Assembly: GCA_024227565.1 (NCBI GenBank)
Contig: JAAEUE010000136.1
Location: forward strand, 62,001-126,000
Length of the DNA stretch: 64,000 nt
Reading direction: 5' to 3'
From: Alphaproteobacteria bacterium
GTDB taxonomy: Bacteria; Pseudomonadota; Alphaproteobacteria; Rhizobiales; CAJQND01
Shown: in pieces, positions 34,976-44,237 of the stretch
How the letters are laid out: the number at the start of each line of letters is the position of its first letter
Numbering within the stretch: position 1 is the stretch's first letter
Notes under the pieces: model-generated
Database searches by the model: none
What the model was told of the DNA's origin: nothing
What the model saw: only the letters and a program-made list of their open reading frames with translations
Translations under genes and position numbers: made by a program

Positions 34976-36355
34976 ATGTCTGATGCTTTCGACGAGCTGA
35001 ACATTCATGACGAGAACGGCGCGCTGGCGTCGGACTTCGTGCAAGCTGTCTCCGATGCCATTGACGCGCGGGATGCCAAGACCCTGCGCAGTCTCGTCAA
35101 GCCGATGCACGAAGCCGACATGGCCGACCTGATTGAGTTTCTGCGGCCGGCCGAACGCCCCATATTCGTTGAGCTTCAGGGGCGGACGTTTGATCCTGAA
35201 GTGTTGCCGGAGCTGGATGAAACCGTCCGCGATGCGCTGATCGACGTCTTGCCCAACCAGATCGTGGCGACCGCGATCCGCAAACTCGACACGGATGATG
35301 CGGTTTATCTGCTGGAAGACCTGGATGAGGCGGAAAAACAGGATATTCTGGCGAAAGTGCCTAAGGCCGAGCGCGAGGCCGTTCGCCGCTCGCTCGACTA
35401 TGACGAGGATTCAGCCGGCCGCCTGATGCAGGCCGAGTTCGTGGCTGTGCCGCCGTTCTGGTCGGTGGGGCAGACCATCGACTATATGCGCACTGAGGAT
35501 GACCTGCCGAACTCGTTCGTCGAGATCTTCGTGATTGATCATCTGTTCCATCTGGCGGGCACCGTGCCGGTGAGCCGCCTGTTGCGCACCAAGCGTGAGG
35601 TCTCGATCAGCGATCTGATGGACAGCGAGCAGACCATCTTCCATGTGGACGATGAGCAGGAAGACCTGGCCTACAAGTTCCAGCAATACAATCTCATATC
35701 CGCCGCCGTGGTCGATAATGACGAACGGCTCGTGGGCATGGTGACCATTGACGATGTGGTCGATGTGATCCGCGAGGAAACCGAAGAAGACATGGCCCGG
35801 ATGGCCGGTCTGGGTGATGAAGAGATCACCAACACGGTGTTCACCACGGTTAAAGCGCGCTTCATCTGGCTGTTCGTCAATCTGCTCACGGCGATTCTGG
35901 CCTCTGGCGTCATCTCTCTGTTTGATGCAACGATTGAGCAAATGGTGGCATTGGCCGTTTTGATGCCGATTGTCGCCTCCATGGGGGGCAATGCGGGGAC
36001 GCAGACTATGACCGTTGCCGTCCGCGCCCTGGCCACACGCGACTTGGGCGCCGTGAACGCCACACGGGTGGTTGTCCGTGAAACCACGGTGGGCATGCTC
36101 AATGGCTTGGTGTTCGCGATCATCATGGGCGCGTTCACGGTGTTCTGGTTCGGCAGCCAACAACTTGGTATCGTCATCGGAGCCGCTATGGTCGTCAATC
36201 TGCTCGTAGCGGCGATGGCCGGCATCTTGATCCCGTTGCTGCTTGATCAGTTGGATATTGATCCGGCGGTCGCTTCTTCGGTATTTGTGACCACAGTAAC
36301 CGACGTGGTCGGCTTTTTTGCATTCCTCGGTCTGGCGGCTGTCTGGCTCTTTTAG
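34976..36355 (+). CDS. mgtE: Magnesium transporter MgtE
   Basis: A 459-residue Mg2+ channel. The cytosolic N domain of helical repeats covers about 1-150 (DMADLIEFLRPAERPIFVEL, LLEDLDEAEKQDIL). A CBS pair follows at about 150-275 (FVAVPPFWSVGQTIDYMR, ISAAVVDNDERLVGMVTIDD, VVDVI). Five C-terminal helices carry the conserved PIVASMGGNAGTQTMTVAVR that lines the pore. The N and CBS domains sense magnesium and close the channel, so regulation is built into the protein. ATG 34976 starts after the tRNA with about 125 bases between. I see no magnesium riboswitch upstream. Confidence 0.96.
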   Translation: MSDAFDELNIHDENGALASDFVQAVSDAIDARDAKTLRSLVKPMHEADMADLIEFLRPAERPIFVELQGRTFDPEVLPELDETVRDALIDVLPNQIVATAIRKLDTDDAVYLLEDLDEAEKQDILAKVPKAEREAVRRSLDYDEDSAGRLMQAEFVAVPPFWSVGQTIDYMRTEDDLPNSFVEIFVIDHLFHLAGTVPVSRLLRTKREVSISDLMDSEQTIFHVDDEQEDLAYKFQQYNLISAAVVDNDERLVGMVTIDDVVDVIREETEEDMARMAGLGDEEITNTVFTTVKARFIWLFVNLLTAILASGVISLFDATIEQMVALAVLMPIVASMGGNAGTQTMTVAVRALATRDLGAVNATRVVVRETTVGMLNGLVFAIIMGAFTVFWFGSQQLGIVIGAAMVVNLLVAAMAGILIPLLLDQLDIDPAVASSVFVTTVTDVVGFFAFLGLAAVWLF

Positions 36356-36399
36356 ACATGCCGCCACACGGCACACATTAAAACAGGGAACGGTCCTTC

Positions 36400-37572
36400 A
36401 TGATCCCCAACGATTACCCGACGCTGAACTTCAATTTGGGCGACACCGCCGACATGCTACGCGACACGGTGCGCTCGTTCACCTCCGACAAGATCGCACC
36501 GATTGCCGATGAAGTTGACCGGACCGACACCTTCCCGCGCCACTTGTGGCCGGAGCTGGGTGAACTCGGCCTGCTCGGTTTGACCGTGGAAGAAGAGTAT
36601 GGCGGTTCGGGCATGGGGTATCTGGAGCACTGCATCGCCATGGAAGAGGTCAGCCGCGGTTCGGCCTCCATCGGGTTGTCCTATGGTGCGCACTCCAATC
36701 TGTGTGTGAACCAGATCCGCCGCAACGGCAGCGAGGAGCAAAAGCGCAGCTACCTGCCCAAGCTTTGCACAGGAGAGCATCTCGGCGCTCTGGCCATGTC
36801 AGAGCCCGGGGCGGGGTCTGACGTTGTCTCCATGAAGCTGAGGGCCGACAGGAAGGGCGATCATTATGTGCTGAACGGGTCCAAGTTCTGGATCACCAAC
36901 GGGCCGAGCGCCGATGTGCTTGTGGTCTACGCCAAGACCGATCCGGATGCCGGCAAGCGCGGCATCACCGCGTTCATCATCGAGAACACCATGAAGGGAT
37001 TTTCCACCGCCCAAAAATTGGACAAGCTGGGCATGCGCGGATCGGAAACCGGTGAACTGGTGTTCGACAACTGCGAGGTGCCGGTCGAGAATGTTCTGGG
37101 CAAGGAAGGCGAGGGGGTCGCCGTCCTGATGTCCGGACTGGACTATGAGCGCGTGACCCTGGCGGGCGGGCCTATTGGCGTCATGCAAGCGTGCATGGAT
37201 ATCGTTCTGCCTTATGTCCACGAGCGCGAGCAGTTCGGTCAACCGATCGGATCGTTCCAACTCATGCAAGGCAAGCTGGCCGACATGTACACAACCTTGA
37301 ATGCCTGCAAGGCCTATCTCTATGCGGTGGCTCAGGCATGCGACCGCCACGAGACGGCGCGCAAGGATGCAGCAGGTGTTATTTTGTATGCGGCAGAGAA
37401 GTGCACCTGGATGGCACTGGAGGCGATCCAGACGCTCGGTGGGATGGGCTATTTGAACGAATCCCCCACAGGGCGCCTGCTCCGCGATGCCAAGCTATAT
37501 GAGATCGGTGCCGGCACGTCGGAGATCCGCCGGATGCTGATTGGCCGCGAGCTGTTTGCAGAGACCAGCTAG
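36400..37572 (+). CDS. ivd: Isovaleryl-CoA dehydrogenase-like acyl-CoA dehydrogenase
   Basis: A 390-residue FAD-dependent acyl-CoA dehydrogenase. It shows the FAD loop [27 protein letters not shown], and the C-terminal signature [20 protein letters not shown]. The catalytic glutamate is in [13 protein letters not shown] (E250). That position, in helix G and not near residue 376, distinguishes isovaleryl-CoA dehydrogenase from most relatives. It converts isovaleryl-CoA to 3-methylcrotonyl-CoA in leucine breakdown. The methylcrotonyl-CoA carboxylase genes that normally follow are absent; the next gene is HU. Confidence 0.9.
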   Translation: MIPNDYPTLNFNLGDTADMLRDTVRSFTSDKIAPIADEVDRTDTFPRHLWPELGELGLLGLTVEEEYGGSGMGYLEHCIAMEEVSRGSASIGLSYGAHSNLCVNQIRRNGSEEQKRSYLPKLCTGEHLGALAMSEPGAGSDVVSMKLRADRKGDHYVLNGSKFWITNGPSADVLVVYAKTDPDAGKRGITAFIIENTMKGFSTAQKLDKLGMRGSETGELVFDNCEVPVENVLGKEGEGVAVLMSGLDYERVTLAGGPIGVMQACMDIVLPYVHEREQFGQPIGSFQLMQGKLADMYTTLNACKAYLYAVAQACDRHETARKDAAGVILYAAEKCTWMALEAIQTLGGMGYLNESPTGRLLRDAKLYEIGAGTSEIRRMLIGRELFAETS

Positions 37573-37824
37573 GGGGCAAAAGGGCTAAACGGGCAAAAGC
37601 TGAGCGAGTGGAGTGATTCGCGGAAAACCGCAGGTTTTGGCCATTTTTGTACCTTGACTTGCTGTTTGAAACGCAATGTCTAAAATCTAACTATCTGTAA
37701 TCATTGTATATTTCATATTTTACGCTGGAGAGCCTTGCTTTTCTGCGGCTTTTGGCGTGAGCATCGCGCGAATTGAGTAAAAGCGTATGAATTTACAACC
37801 TACTTAAGGGTGAAGGAGACAGCC

Positions 37825-38100
37825 GTGAATAAGAATGACCTCATATCAAACGTCGCCTCTGCTGCAAATATGTCGAAGAGCGATGCTGGCGAGGCCGTTG
37901 AGGCGACCCTCAACAGCATCAGCTCTGAACTGGCCAACGGCGGCGAAGTGCGGCTGGTCGGGTTTGGGACATTTTCAGTGAGCCACCGGGCAGCCAGCCA
38001 GGGCCGTAATCCACGCACTGGCGAGTCCATGCAGATTCCTGCTTCGAACAATCCAAAGTTCAAAGCTGGTAAAGCTCTGAAGGACGCCGTCAACTCGTAG
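37825..38100 (+). CDS. HU family DNA-binding protein
   Basis: A 91-residue histone-like protein that bends and coats DNA as a dimer. It has the HU fold: helical N half (MNKNDLISNVASAANMSKSD), then GEVRLVGFGTFSVSHRAA, the DNA-grasping arm GRNPRTGESMQIPASN and the end PKFKAGKALKDAVN. GTG 37825 is chosen because AAGGAG lies six bases before it and the protein then starts as HU normally does; another GTG at 37810 would precede the Shine-Dalgarno. A strong terminator follows. The AT-rich 180 bases upstream suggest a strong promoter. Confidence 0.96.
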   Translation: MNKNDLISNVASAANMSKSDAGEAVEATLNSISSELANGGEVRLVGFGTFSVSHRAASQGRNPRTGESMQIPASNNPKFKAGKALKDAVNS

Positions 38101-38150
38101 TACGGAAGCTGGCCCTCGGCGCCAGACAATCGTGGGATCACACACAATTG

Positions 38151-38182
38151 CCCCTGCCGGCAAATAACCGGCAGGGGTTTTC
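38151..38182 (+). terminator. Rho-independent terminator after HU gene
   Basis: A perfect ten-base-pair stem pairs CCCCTGCCGG (38151-38160) with CCGGCAGGGG (38168-38177), with loop CAAATAA. TTTTC and TTT follow. It lies 50 bases after the HU stop and ahead of tRNA-Val. Confidence 0.92.
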
Positions 38183-38239
38183 ATTTGGGCCCTTGCAGTC
38201 TGGCTCACTTGGCGCTAAAGACTGCACCCGCGTTGGGAA

Positions 38240-38315
<76 letters not shown>

Positions 38316-38419
38316 AACGCCTTCCCTCAAAATCACTGGTTGTTTTTAACGCTGCGCATTGACGCCGACTCGGTCCTGCCCGATGCTCGCCGCTGGAAAC
38401 CATGTGGGGAGAAACGCGG

Positions 38420-40195
38420 ATGTTGGATCGTGCGGGGGTCGCGCTTGTTGCGGCGGTAATCGGGTGTGTGATCTGGGGCTTTGGCGGGGCCTCCGTGATT
38501 GCCCAGGACAGGAAAAAAGCCGTCATTCTCTCGATCAATGATGTGTACCGTATTGGCGGCATCAATTCAGGCCGCCAAGGGGGGATGGCCCGCGTTCGTG
38601 CTTTGCGCGCAGAGCTTGAAAAGTCGGCACCGGACCTCCTTTTCCTCCATGCGGGCGATTTCCTCTCTCCGTCGTTCCTAGGGCGATCCTATCGCGGTGC
38701 CCAGATGATCGATCTGATGAACGTGATGGATGGCAGTGCGAAACAGGGCAGCCAGGATGAGCGCATGTTCGTCGCGTTCGGGAACCATGAGTTCGACGAC
38801 AGCCATTGCGGAAAGGCCGGGCCGTTGCCTGATCTGGTCGCACGGTCTGAGTTCACCTGGCTGGCCAGCAACCTTGATTTCTCAAAATGCAAACGGCTTA
38901 GCCCCCTGGCTGGGAATGAGCAGATTGCTTCCAGCCGCATCGTGGAGAGCGGCGGCATGAAGATCGGCCTTTATGGCCTCACTCTGCCGCGCAGCAAGTA
39001 TAAAGACATTGTTGCCGACCCTCTAAAGGTTTCTTGCCAGATGGTTGCTGAATTCCGGGCGCAAGGTGTAGATGCCGTTGTGGCATTGACCCATCTGGCG
39101 TTCACAGATGACTTGCGGTTGATGGGATTGGCGCCGGGTGGCAAGCCCCTTGGATCTGGAGAACAGACGTGTGCAGACCAGCCGGATATTGTTGTGGGCG
39201 GTCATGACCACTTGAGCATGGCCCTGCCAACAAAGGACCCCCGGCTCTTCAAGGCGGACGCTGACGCGGTGACAGCGTGGGTGATTGAGCTTTCGACCGA
39301 TGGAAAAGGCGGTGTATCGGTCAATGCCCGTTTGGAGGCATTGAATGAGGATGCGGTTGAAGATCCTCTCTCCCAACGGATTAGCGAGAGCTGGATCCTG
39401 CGCCACGATGAGCGCTTTTGCGCCACCGATTGCGTTGCCAAGCCAAAAGACAAGGTGCGCAAGTGCCTCAAACAGGTCCAAGCTGGCGCGTGCCTGACAC
39501 AGCCGATTGCGAAGGCCGCAAGTTTGATCGAAACTGAAGAGATCGCAAACCGTTCCCTGGAAACCGGGTTCGGAAACTGGGTGGCCGACACGGTCAGAGC
39601 AGCAGGCAAGGCTGATATTGCGTTCATCAACGCAGGGGCCATTCGCCTGAACTACAATATCGACAAAGGCACCACCGTGACCCGGCGCCATTTGGAAGAG
39701 ATGTTCCCCTTCAAAAACAAGCTCGTGGTGCGCGATGTGCCCGGCCGCGTGGTGTGGGCGGCGCTTGAGCGCGCTTTCAAAGCGCGCGGCGAGGGCGCCT
39801 GGGCCCATTTCAGTGGGTTGGCGCTCAAACGCCCTGGCAGGGATGGAAAGGCCTTTGCCAAAGTTCTGATCCGGCGGGAGAGTGGTGAGGTTGTGGAAAT
39901 TGGACCTGCATCAGAAGAGCCCGTCAAGATTGCATCGCTCTCGTTCGTGCTGGCCAATGGCGATAGGCATGGCTTCAAGGTGTGCCCGGGGACCGATGAT
40001 GTTTGGGCCTGCAAGGGTGAGCTTGAGAAGGCGCCGAATTGGCCGGCGCCAGACAAGGGTGATGATCTGGCAGAGTTCGTCCGGATTGCTCTTCAGAACG
40101 CAGACAAGGGGTCTGGAGTGGCCTTTCAGACGGACGGGCGGATATGTGAAGCAAAGCGCTCTGACTGCCTTGTTGACCGGTGGACTGGCAAATAA
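38420..40195 (+). CDS. Exported metallophosphoesterase / 5'-nucleotidase family protein
   Basis: A 591-residue periplasmic phosphoesterase. A signal peptide covers about residues 1-29. The calcineurin-like metal site follows: LSINDVYRIGG (DVY replaces the usual DxH), LFLHAGDFLSPS, VAFGNHEFD, ALTHLAFTDD and VGGHDHLS. The 5'-nucleotidase C domain has TGFGNWVADTVRA, AFINAGAIRLNYNIDKG and EEMFPFKNKLV. ATG 38420 follows GGGGAGA by seven bases and gives the signal peptide; ATG 38402 is less likely. It would dephosphorylate nucleotides or related esters outside the cell. The altered DxH motif may change metal binding. It stands alone between tRNA-Val and the molybdenum hydroxylase gene. Confidence 0.87.
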   Translation: MLDRAGVALVAAVIGCVIWGFGGASVIAQDRKKAVILSINDVYRIGGINSGRQGGMARVRALRAELEKSAPDLLFLHAGDFLSPSFLGRSYRGAQMIDLMNVMDGSAKQGSQDERMFVAFGNHEFDDSHCGKAGPLPDLVARSEFTWLASNLDFSKCKRLSPLAGNEQIASSRIVESGGMKIGLYGLTLPRSKYKDIVADPLKVSCQMVAEFRAQGVDAVVALTHLAFTDDLRLMGLAPGGKPLGSGEQTCADQPDIVVGGHDHLSMALPTKDPRLFKADADAVTAWVIELSTDGKGGVSVNARLEALNEDAVEDPLSQRISESWILRHDERFCATDCVAKPKDKVRKCLKQVQAGACLTQPIAKAASLIETEEIANRSLETGFGNWVADTVRAAGKADIAFINAGAIRLNYNIDKGTTVTRRHLEEMFPFKNKLVVRDVPGRVVWAALERAFKARGEGAWAHFSGLALKRPGRDGKAFAKVLIRRESGEVVEIGPASEEPVKIASLSFVLANGDRHGFKVCPGTDDVWACKGELEKAPNWPAPDKGDDLAEFVRIALQNADKGSGVAFQTDGRICEAKRSDCLVDRWTGK

Positions 40196-40329
40196 TGCAG
40201 CAACCGGCTTTGCTGAGCTGAAATGCATGCCGGCACGGTTGACCTGATGGGCCTGCATCGGTCATGCTGGGCTCAATTAACATCAGGCAATCCTCACAGC
40301 AGACGACCCCTCACAGGAGACCGGCCCCT

Positions 40330-42651
40330 ATGGCAGCGGACGTTGGTGATTCTATTCTGCGGCACGAAGATCCCCGGTTCTTGACCGGGAAGGGCTGCTA
40401 TCTGGACGATGTGCCGATTGCGCGTGGCTGTGCCGGTGTCTTTGTGCGTTCGCCCCACGCACATGCGGAACTTGTGAACATCGAGACGTCGGATGCCCTT
40501 GCGGTGCCCGGTGTCCTGGCGGTTGTCACGGGGACCGATCTCACGGCGGCCGGCATTGGCTCCATGCCGAGCATGCAGCCCCTGGAGGGCCTCGATGGCA
40601 GCCTGCAAGCATCACCGCCCCATTTGCCCCTGACCACAGACCGGGTGCGTTATGTGGGCGATCCGGTGGCGCTCGTTGTGGCAGAGAGCCTGAATGCGGC
40701 GCAGCAGGGGGCTGAAGCGGTTTGGGTTGACTATGACAGCCTGGAGCCGTGCGCCTCGCTCCGTGATGCGCTTGAGCCTGATAGAGCGCCTATTTGGCCT
40801 GAGGCTGGCAGCAATGTGTGTCTCGATTGGGCCACCGGAGATGCGGCTGGCACCCTGGCGGCCTTCGAAACGGCTGCTCATGTGGTTCGGTTGGAGCTTG
40901 GCGGCAATCGGGTCGTACCCTCGCCAATGGAGCCGCGCGGCTGCATTGGCCTTTATGACGAAGGCCGTGAAACCTATACGCTACATGTTTCTTCACAAGG
41001 CCCCCACAGGGTGCGCGAAACGCTTGCGCGTGATGTCCTGAAAGTGCCCATGGATGCGCTGCGCGTCATCACACCTGATGTGGGCGGCGGTTTTGGCACC
41101 AAGGTGTTCGTCTACTCAGAATATGCAGCTGTTCTGTGGGCGGCGCGGCTTGTGGGGCGGCCTGTCAAATGGGTGTCTGAGCGTGCCGAGGCAATGATGT
41201 CGGACGCCCATTCACGCGAGCAAGCGAGCCGTGCTGCCTTGGCGCTGGATGCAGAAGGCAAGTTTCTCGGTTTACGAGTGGACACGGATGCAAACATTGG
41301 CGCTTATGTATCGGCGTTTTCAACCTATGTGCCCACCTCAGGCACCAGCGCTCTAACCGGGCTCTATCACATCCCTGTTGTGTATGCCCGGGTGCGCTGC
41401 CTCTTCACCAACACTGTGCCGCTTGACGCCTATCGTGGGGCAGGCAAGCCGGAGGCGAACTTTATCACTGAGCGGTTGGTGGACGAAGCGGCCAGGCAGC
41501 TCAAAATTTCACCGTTGGAGCTCAGGAGGCGTAATCTCATTGGGGAATCTGCGCTGCCATATACCAGCGCATTGGGCTTCACCATTGATAGTGGCCGTTT
41601 TGCGGAAAGCCTCAGCATGGCGTCTGATGCGGCAAAGCTGGCTGGCCTTAAGCGCCGGCAGAAGGAGGCCAGAGCGTGCGGAAAGCGCCGGGGGATGGGC
41701 ATCAGCGGCTATTTTGAGAACACCGCCGGTGCAGAGGAGGAATCTGCCCGCCTTCGCCTCAACTCGGAGGGCAGGTTTCAGCTCCACATTGGCACGCTGT
41801 CGAACGGGCAGGGGCACGAGACCACCTTTGCGCAGATCGTTGCGCAGAAGTTCGGTGCTGATCCAAGCGATGTTCGGCTTGTTCAAGGCGATACCGAAAC
41901 CATCTCGCGCGGGGCTGGCACAATCGGTTCGCGTTCATTGGTGTTGGGTGGGGCGGCCACAGCGTCTGCTGCCGGCAGGGTGTTGGACAAGGCACAACGA
42001 TTGGCCGGGCATTTGCTGGAAGCCGCCGAGGCGGATATTGAGCTTGAGCGGGGACGGTTCGTTGTGAGCGGCACCGATTTGTCCATTGGCCTTGCTGAGG
42101 TGGCTGAAGCAGCGCACGATCCGGCCCAATTGCCAAACGGGATGGAGCCTGGCCTGGAAGAGGAAGGGGTGGGGTTGCCCGTACCGTCTACCTATCCCAA
42201 CGGATTTCACATATGCGAGGTTGAAGTGGATCCGGACACTGGGCATGTTGAGGTTGTGCGCTACACGACGGTGACGGACGTGGGCAACGTGATCAACCCA
42301 ATGATCGTCAAGGGCCAGGTGCACGGTGGCACGGCCCAGGGGATAGGCCAGGCGTTGTTGGAGGATTGTGTTTACGACAGTCAGGGCCAGCTCCTATCGG
42401 GCTCGCTGATGGATTATGCTCTGCCACGCGCAGACGACCTTCCTGATTTTTCCTGTCTCTTTAACAATGTGCCCTGTCTCACGAACCCTCTCGGCGCAAA
42501 GGGGTGTGGAGAGGCGGGAGCTGTGCCGGCGCCTGCTGCGGTCATCAACGCTATCGTCGATGCATTGGCTGAAGACGGCGTGCGTCATGTGGCCATGCCG
42601 GCAACACCAATGCGGGTTTGGCAGGCGCTGGAGGATGCAAAAGGCGGCTAG
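40330..42651 (+). CDS. Orphan molybdenum hydroxylase large subunit (xanthine dehydrogenase / CoxL family)
   Basis: A 773-residue molybdopterin-cytosine-dinucleotide-binding subunit of the xanthine oxidase family. It shows HEDPRFLTGKGCYLDDV, TPDVGGGFGTKVFVYSEYAA, LDAYRGAGKPEANFITERLV, SNGQGHETTFAQIVAQKFG and the catalytic glutamate region GAKGCGEAGAVPAPAAVINA. Real CO dehydrogenase has AYRCSFR at the active loop; here it is AYRGAGK, so it is an aldehyde or N-heterocycle hydroxylase. ATG 40330 follows AGGAGA; ATG 40264 is less likely. The FAD (CoxM) and 2Fe-2S (CoxS) partners are absent. It ends in a four-base overlap with the convergent ThDP enzyme gene. Confidence 0.9.
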   Translation: MAADVGDSILRHEDPRFLTGKGCYLDDVPIARGCAGVFVRSPHAHAELVNIETSDALAVPGVLAVVTGTDLTAAGIGSMPSMQPLEGLDGSLQASPPHLPLTTDRVRYVGDPVALVVAESLNAAQQGAEAVWVDYDSLEPCASLRDALEPDRAPIWPEAGSNVCLDWATGDAAGTLAAFETAAHVVRLELGGNRVVPSPMEPRGCIGLYDEGRETYTLHVSSQGPHRVRETLARDVLKVPMDALRVITPDVGGGFGTKVFVYSEYAAVLWAARLVGRPVKWVSERAEAMMSDAHSREQASRAALALDAEGKFLGLRVDTDANIGAYVSAFSTYVPTSGTSALTGLYHIPVVYARVRCLFTNTVPLDAYRGAGKPEANFITERLVDEAARQLKISPLELRRRNLIGESALPYTSALGFTIDSGRFAESLSMASDAAKLAGLKRRQKEARACGKRRGMGISGYFENTAGAEEESARLRLNSEGRFQLHIGTLSNGQGHETTFAQIVAQKFGADPSDVRLVQGDTETISRGAGTIGSRSLVLGGAATASAAGRVLDKAQRLAGHLLEAAEADIELERGRFVVSGTDLSIGLAEVAEAAHDPAQLPNGMEPGLEEEGVGLPVPSTYPNGFHICEVEVDPDTGHVEVVRYTTVTDVGNVINPMIVKGQVHGGTAQGIGQALLEDCVYDSQGQLLSGSLMDYALPRADDLPDFSCLFNNVPCLTNPLGAKGCGEAGAVPAPAAVINAIVDALAEDGVRHVAMPATPMRVWQALEDAKGG

Positions 42652-44237
42652 CCTCTCAATGCGGCAAATTGGTCGCGGTATCCGCTGGGGTCTATCGCGA
42701 CATCCACCACTGCGGGGCCCTTTGCCGCCAGGGCTTTGCGCAAGGCCGGCTCCAACTCATCGCCCTGACCGACCTTCCAAGCCTTGCATCCGAAACCTTT
42801 GGCGATTGTCGCGAAGTTAGTTGCTGGATAGCGCACGCCCTTGGAAGCCATTTGCAGGTTTTGCTGTTTTAGGTCGATGAGCGATAGGGCTGCGTCGTTG
42901 AGGACAATAAGCGTTAAGTTGCACTTGTGCTCTGCCGTCGTGGCAAGTTCTGCCAGCGCCATGAGCATGCCGCCATCTCCTGTGACAGCAACCACTGGAC
43001 GATCGGGTTCATGCAGTGATGAGCCAATTGCGGCAGGCAGGGCGTAGCCCATGGTCGACAGGCCGTTGGATTTCAGCACGCCGTTTGTCTCAGATGCGGG
43101 CCAAAGAGCCATCGCAGACACCATATGTGCGCCTGCGTCTACTGTGAGACGGGTGTCCGGGGAGACAAGTCCAACAAGTTGCTCCATTACCGTGTGCGCA
43201 GTGTGGCCGCCAGCTGATAGATGTAAGGCGTCTTTGAAAGATGTGTGCAAATCGGATATCTCTTCGGTTTTCCATGGTCTTGAAGGTTGGAACTCAGAGA
43301 TTGAATCAATCAGTTTCGCCAAATCTCCAACGAGGCTGAGCGCTGGATCAATTGGAAGTTCTGCGCCCTGTGCTGCTCGCAATTCCAAGACGGGTGCTTT
43401 GTAGGGCCACGGGCTTGGTATGCGTTCGACCGGATCAAATCCTATGCAAACGATGAGATCAGCCTGGTCAAGGCACTTTGCTTCCAACGTGGCGCCGGTG
43501 AAGTGACCCACCATGTTGGGATGTTGGTCTGGCACAACGCCCTTTGCCCGGTAGGTCGTGAACATGGGGCAGGTCAGGCGGTCTGCCAATCTGGCCATGG
43601 CTCCGGCGACGTCGTGGTCGCGCGTCTCTAAGCCTGCGATGATCACAGGTTTACGGCTGCTGGCGATGAGATCAGCCCAGACGCCAGGTGGTTGAGGCGG
43701 GGCAGGCGCGGTGGAAATTGCTGGCTCTGCGCGCACGCACATGGTGCTGGCATCGGTGGTGGTGAGGTCAAATTGCACGGGCCCGCGGGGATGGGCCAGC
43801 GTGGCCGCCAGTCCCTCTGCAAACAAGGCGCTCCCCGTATCGGTAGAAAGACGCCCCTGCGCCTTGCTTACCGGTTGGTAGAGCGCGTTCTGGTCAAAGG
43901 CCTGATGCAGCGAAGCTGCCGGTCCGTCGCAAAACATGATGACCGGTGAGCGCTCTAGATGGGCGTATGCGATGCCGTTCACCGCGCTGGCAGCGCCAGG
44001 ACCAACGCCAGCCAGCATGGCGCCGGGTGCCCCGGACAGTTCGCCGGTGACGGCTGCCATGATGGCACCGCCTGTTTCGGTCTTGCTGAGCACAAAGGGG
44101 ATGCCTGCTTCTTCGGCGGCGGCGATCAACTGTAGGCTGGAGCCGCCGCCTGGAACCCCAAACATGCGCTTTACGCCGGCCTCAGCCATTTGACGGGCAA
44201 TCTCTTGTGCCAATGTGCCGGAGGAACCCTCAGCCAT
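42648..44237 (-). CDS. Thiamine diphosphate-dependent enzyme (acetolactate synthase superfamily)
   Basis: A 529-residue ThDP enzyme with three domains. The pyrimidine domain has MFGVPGGGSSLQLIAAAEEA and catalytic E54 in SKTETGGAIMAAV. The middle domain shows KPVIIAGLETRDHDVAGAMA, and the ThDP-binding domain has VVAVTGDGGMLMALAELATT, then LTLIVLNDAALSLIDLK. It decarboxylates or ligates 2-oxo acids, but the exact reaction cannot be read. Residues typical of true acetolactate synthases are not evident, and no regulatory subunit is present. Its ATG abuts the stop of the upstream ABC permease, so it belongs to that operon and probably acts on a breakdown product of the imported compound. Confidence 0.85.
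   Translation of the reverse strand: MAEGSSGTLAQEIARQMAEAGVKRMFGVPGGGSSLQLIAAAEEAGIPFVLSKTETGGAIMAAVTGELSGAPGAMLAGVGPGAASAVNGIAYAHLERSPVIMFCDGPAASLHQAFDQNALYQPVSKAQGRLSTDTGSALFAEGLAATLAHPRGPVQFDLTTTDASTMCVRAEPAISTAPAPPQPPGVWADLIASSRKPVIIAGLETRDHDVAGAMARLADRLTCPMFTTYRAKGVVPDQHPNMVGHFTGATLEAKCLDQADLIVCIGFDPVERIPSPWPYKAPVLELRAAQGAELPIDPALSLVGDLAKLIDSISEFQPSRPWKTEEISDLHTSFKDALHLSAGGHTAHTVMEQLVGLVSPDTRLTVDAGAHMVSAMALWPASETNGVLKSNGLSTMGYALPAAIGSSLHEPDRPVVAVTGDGGMLMALAELATTAEHKCNLTLIVLNDAALSLIDLKQQNLQMASKGVRYPATNFATIAKGFGCKAWKVGQGDELEPALRKALAAKGPAVVDVAIDPSGYRDQFAALRG

Noticed and set aside
40330..42651. Aerobic CO dehydrogenase large subunit
   Set aside because: The active-site loop of true CoxL (AYRCSFR) is AYRGAGK here, and CoxM/CoxS are absent.
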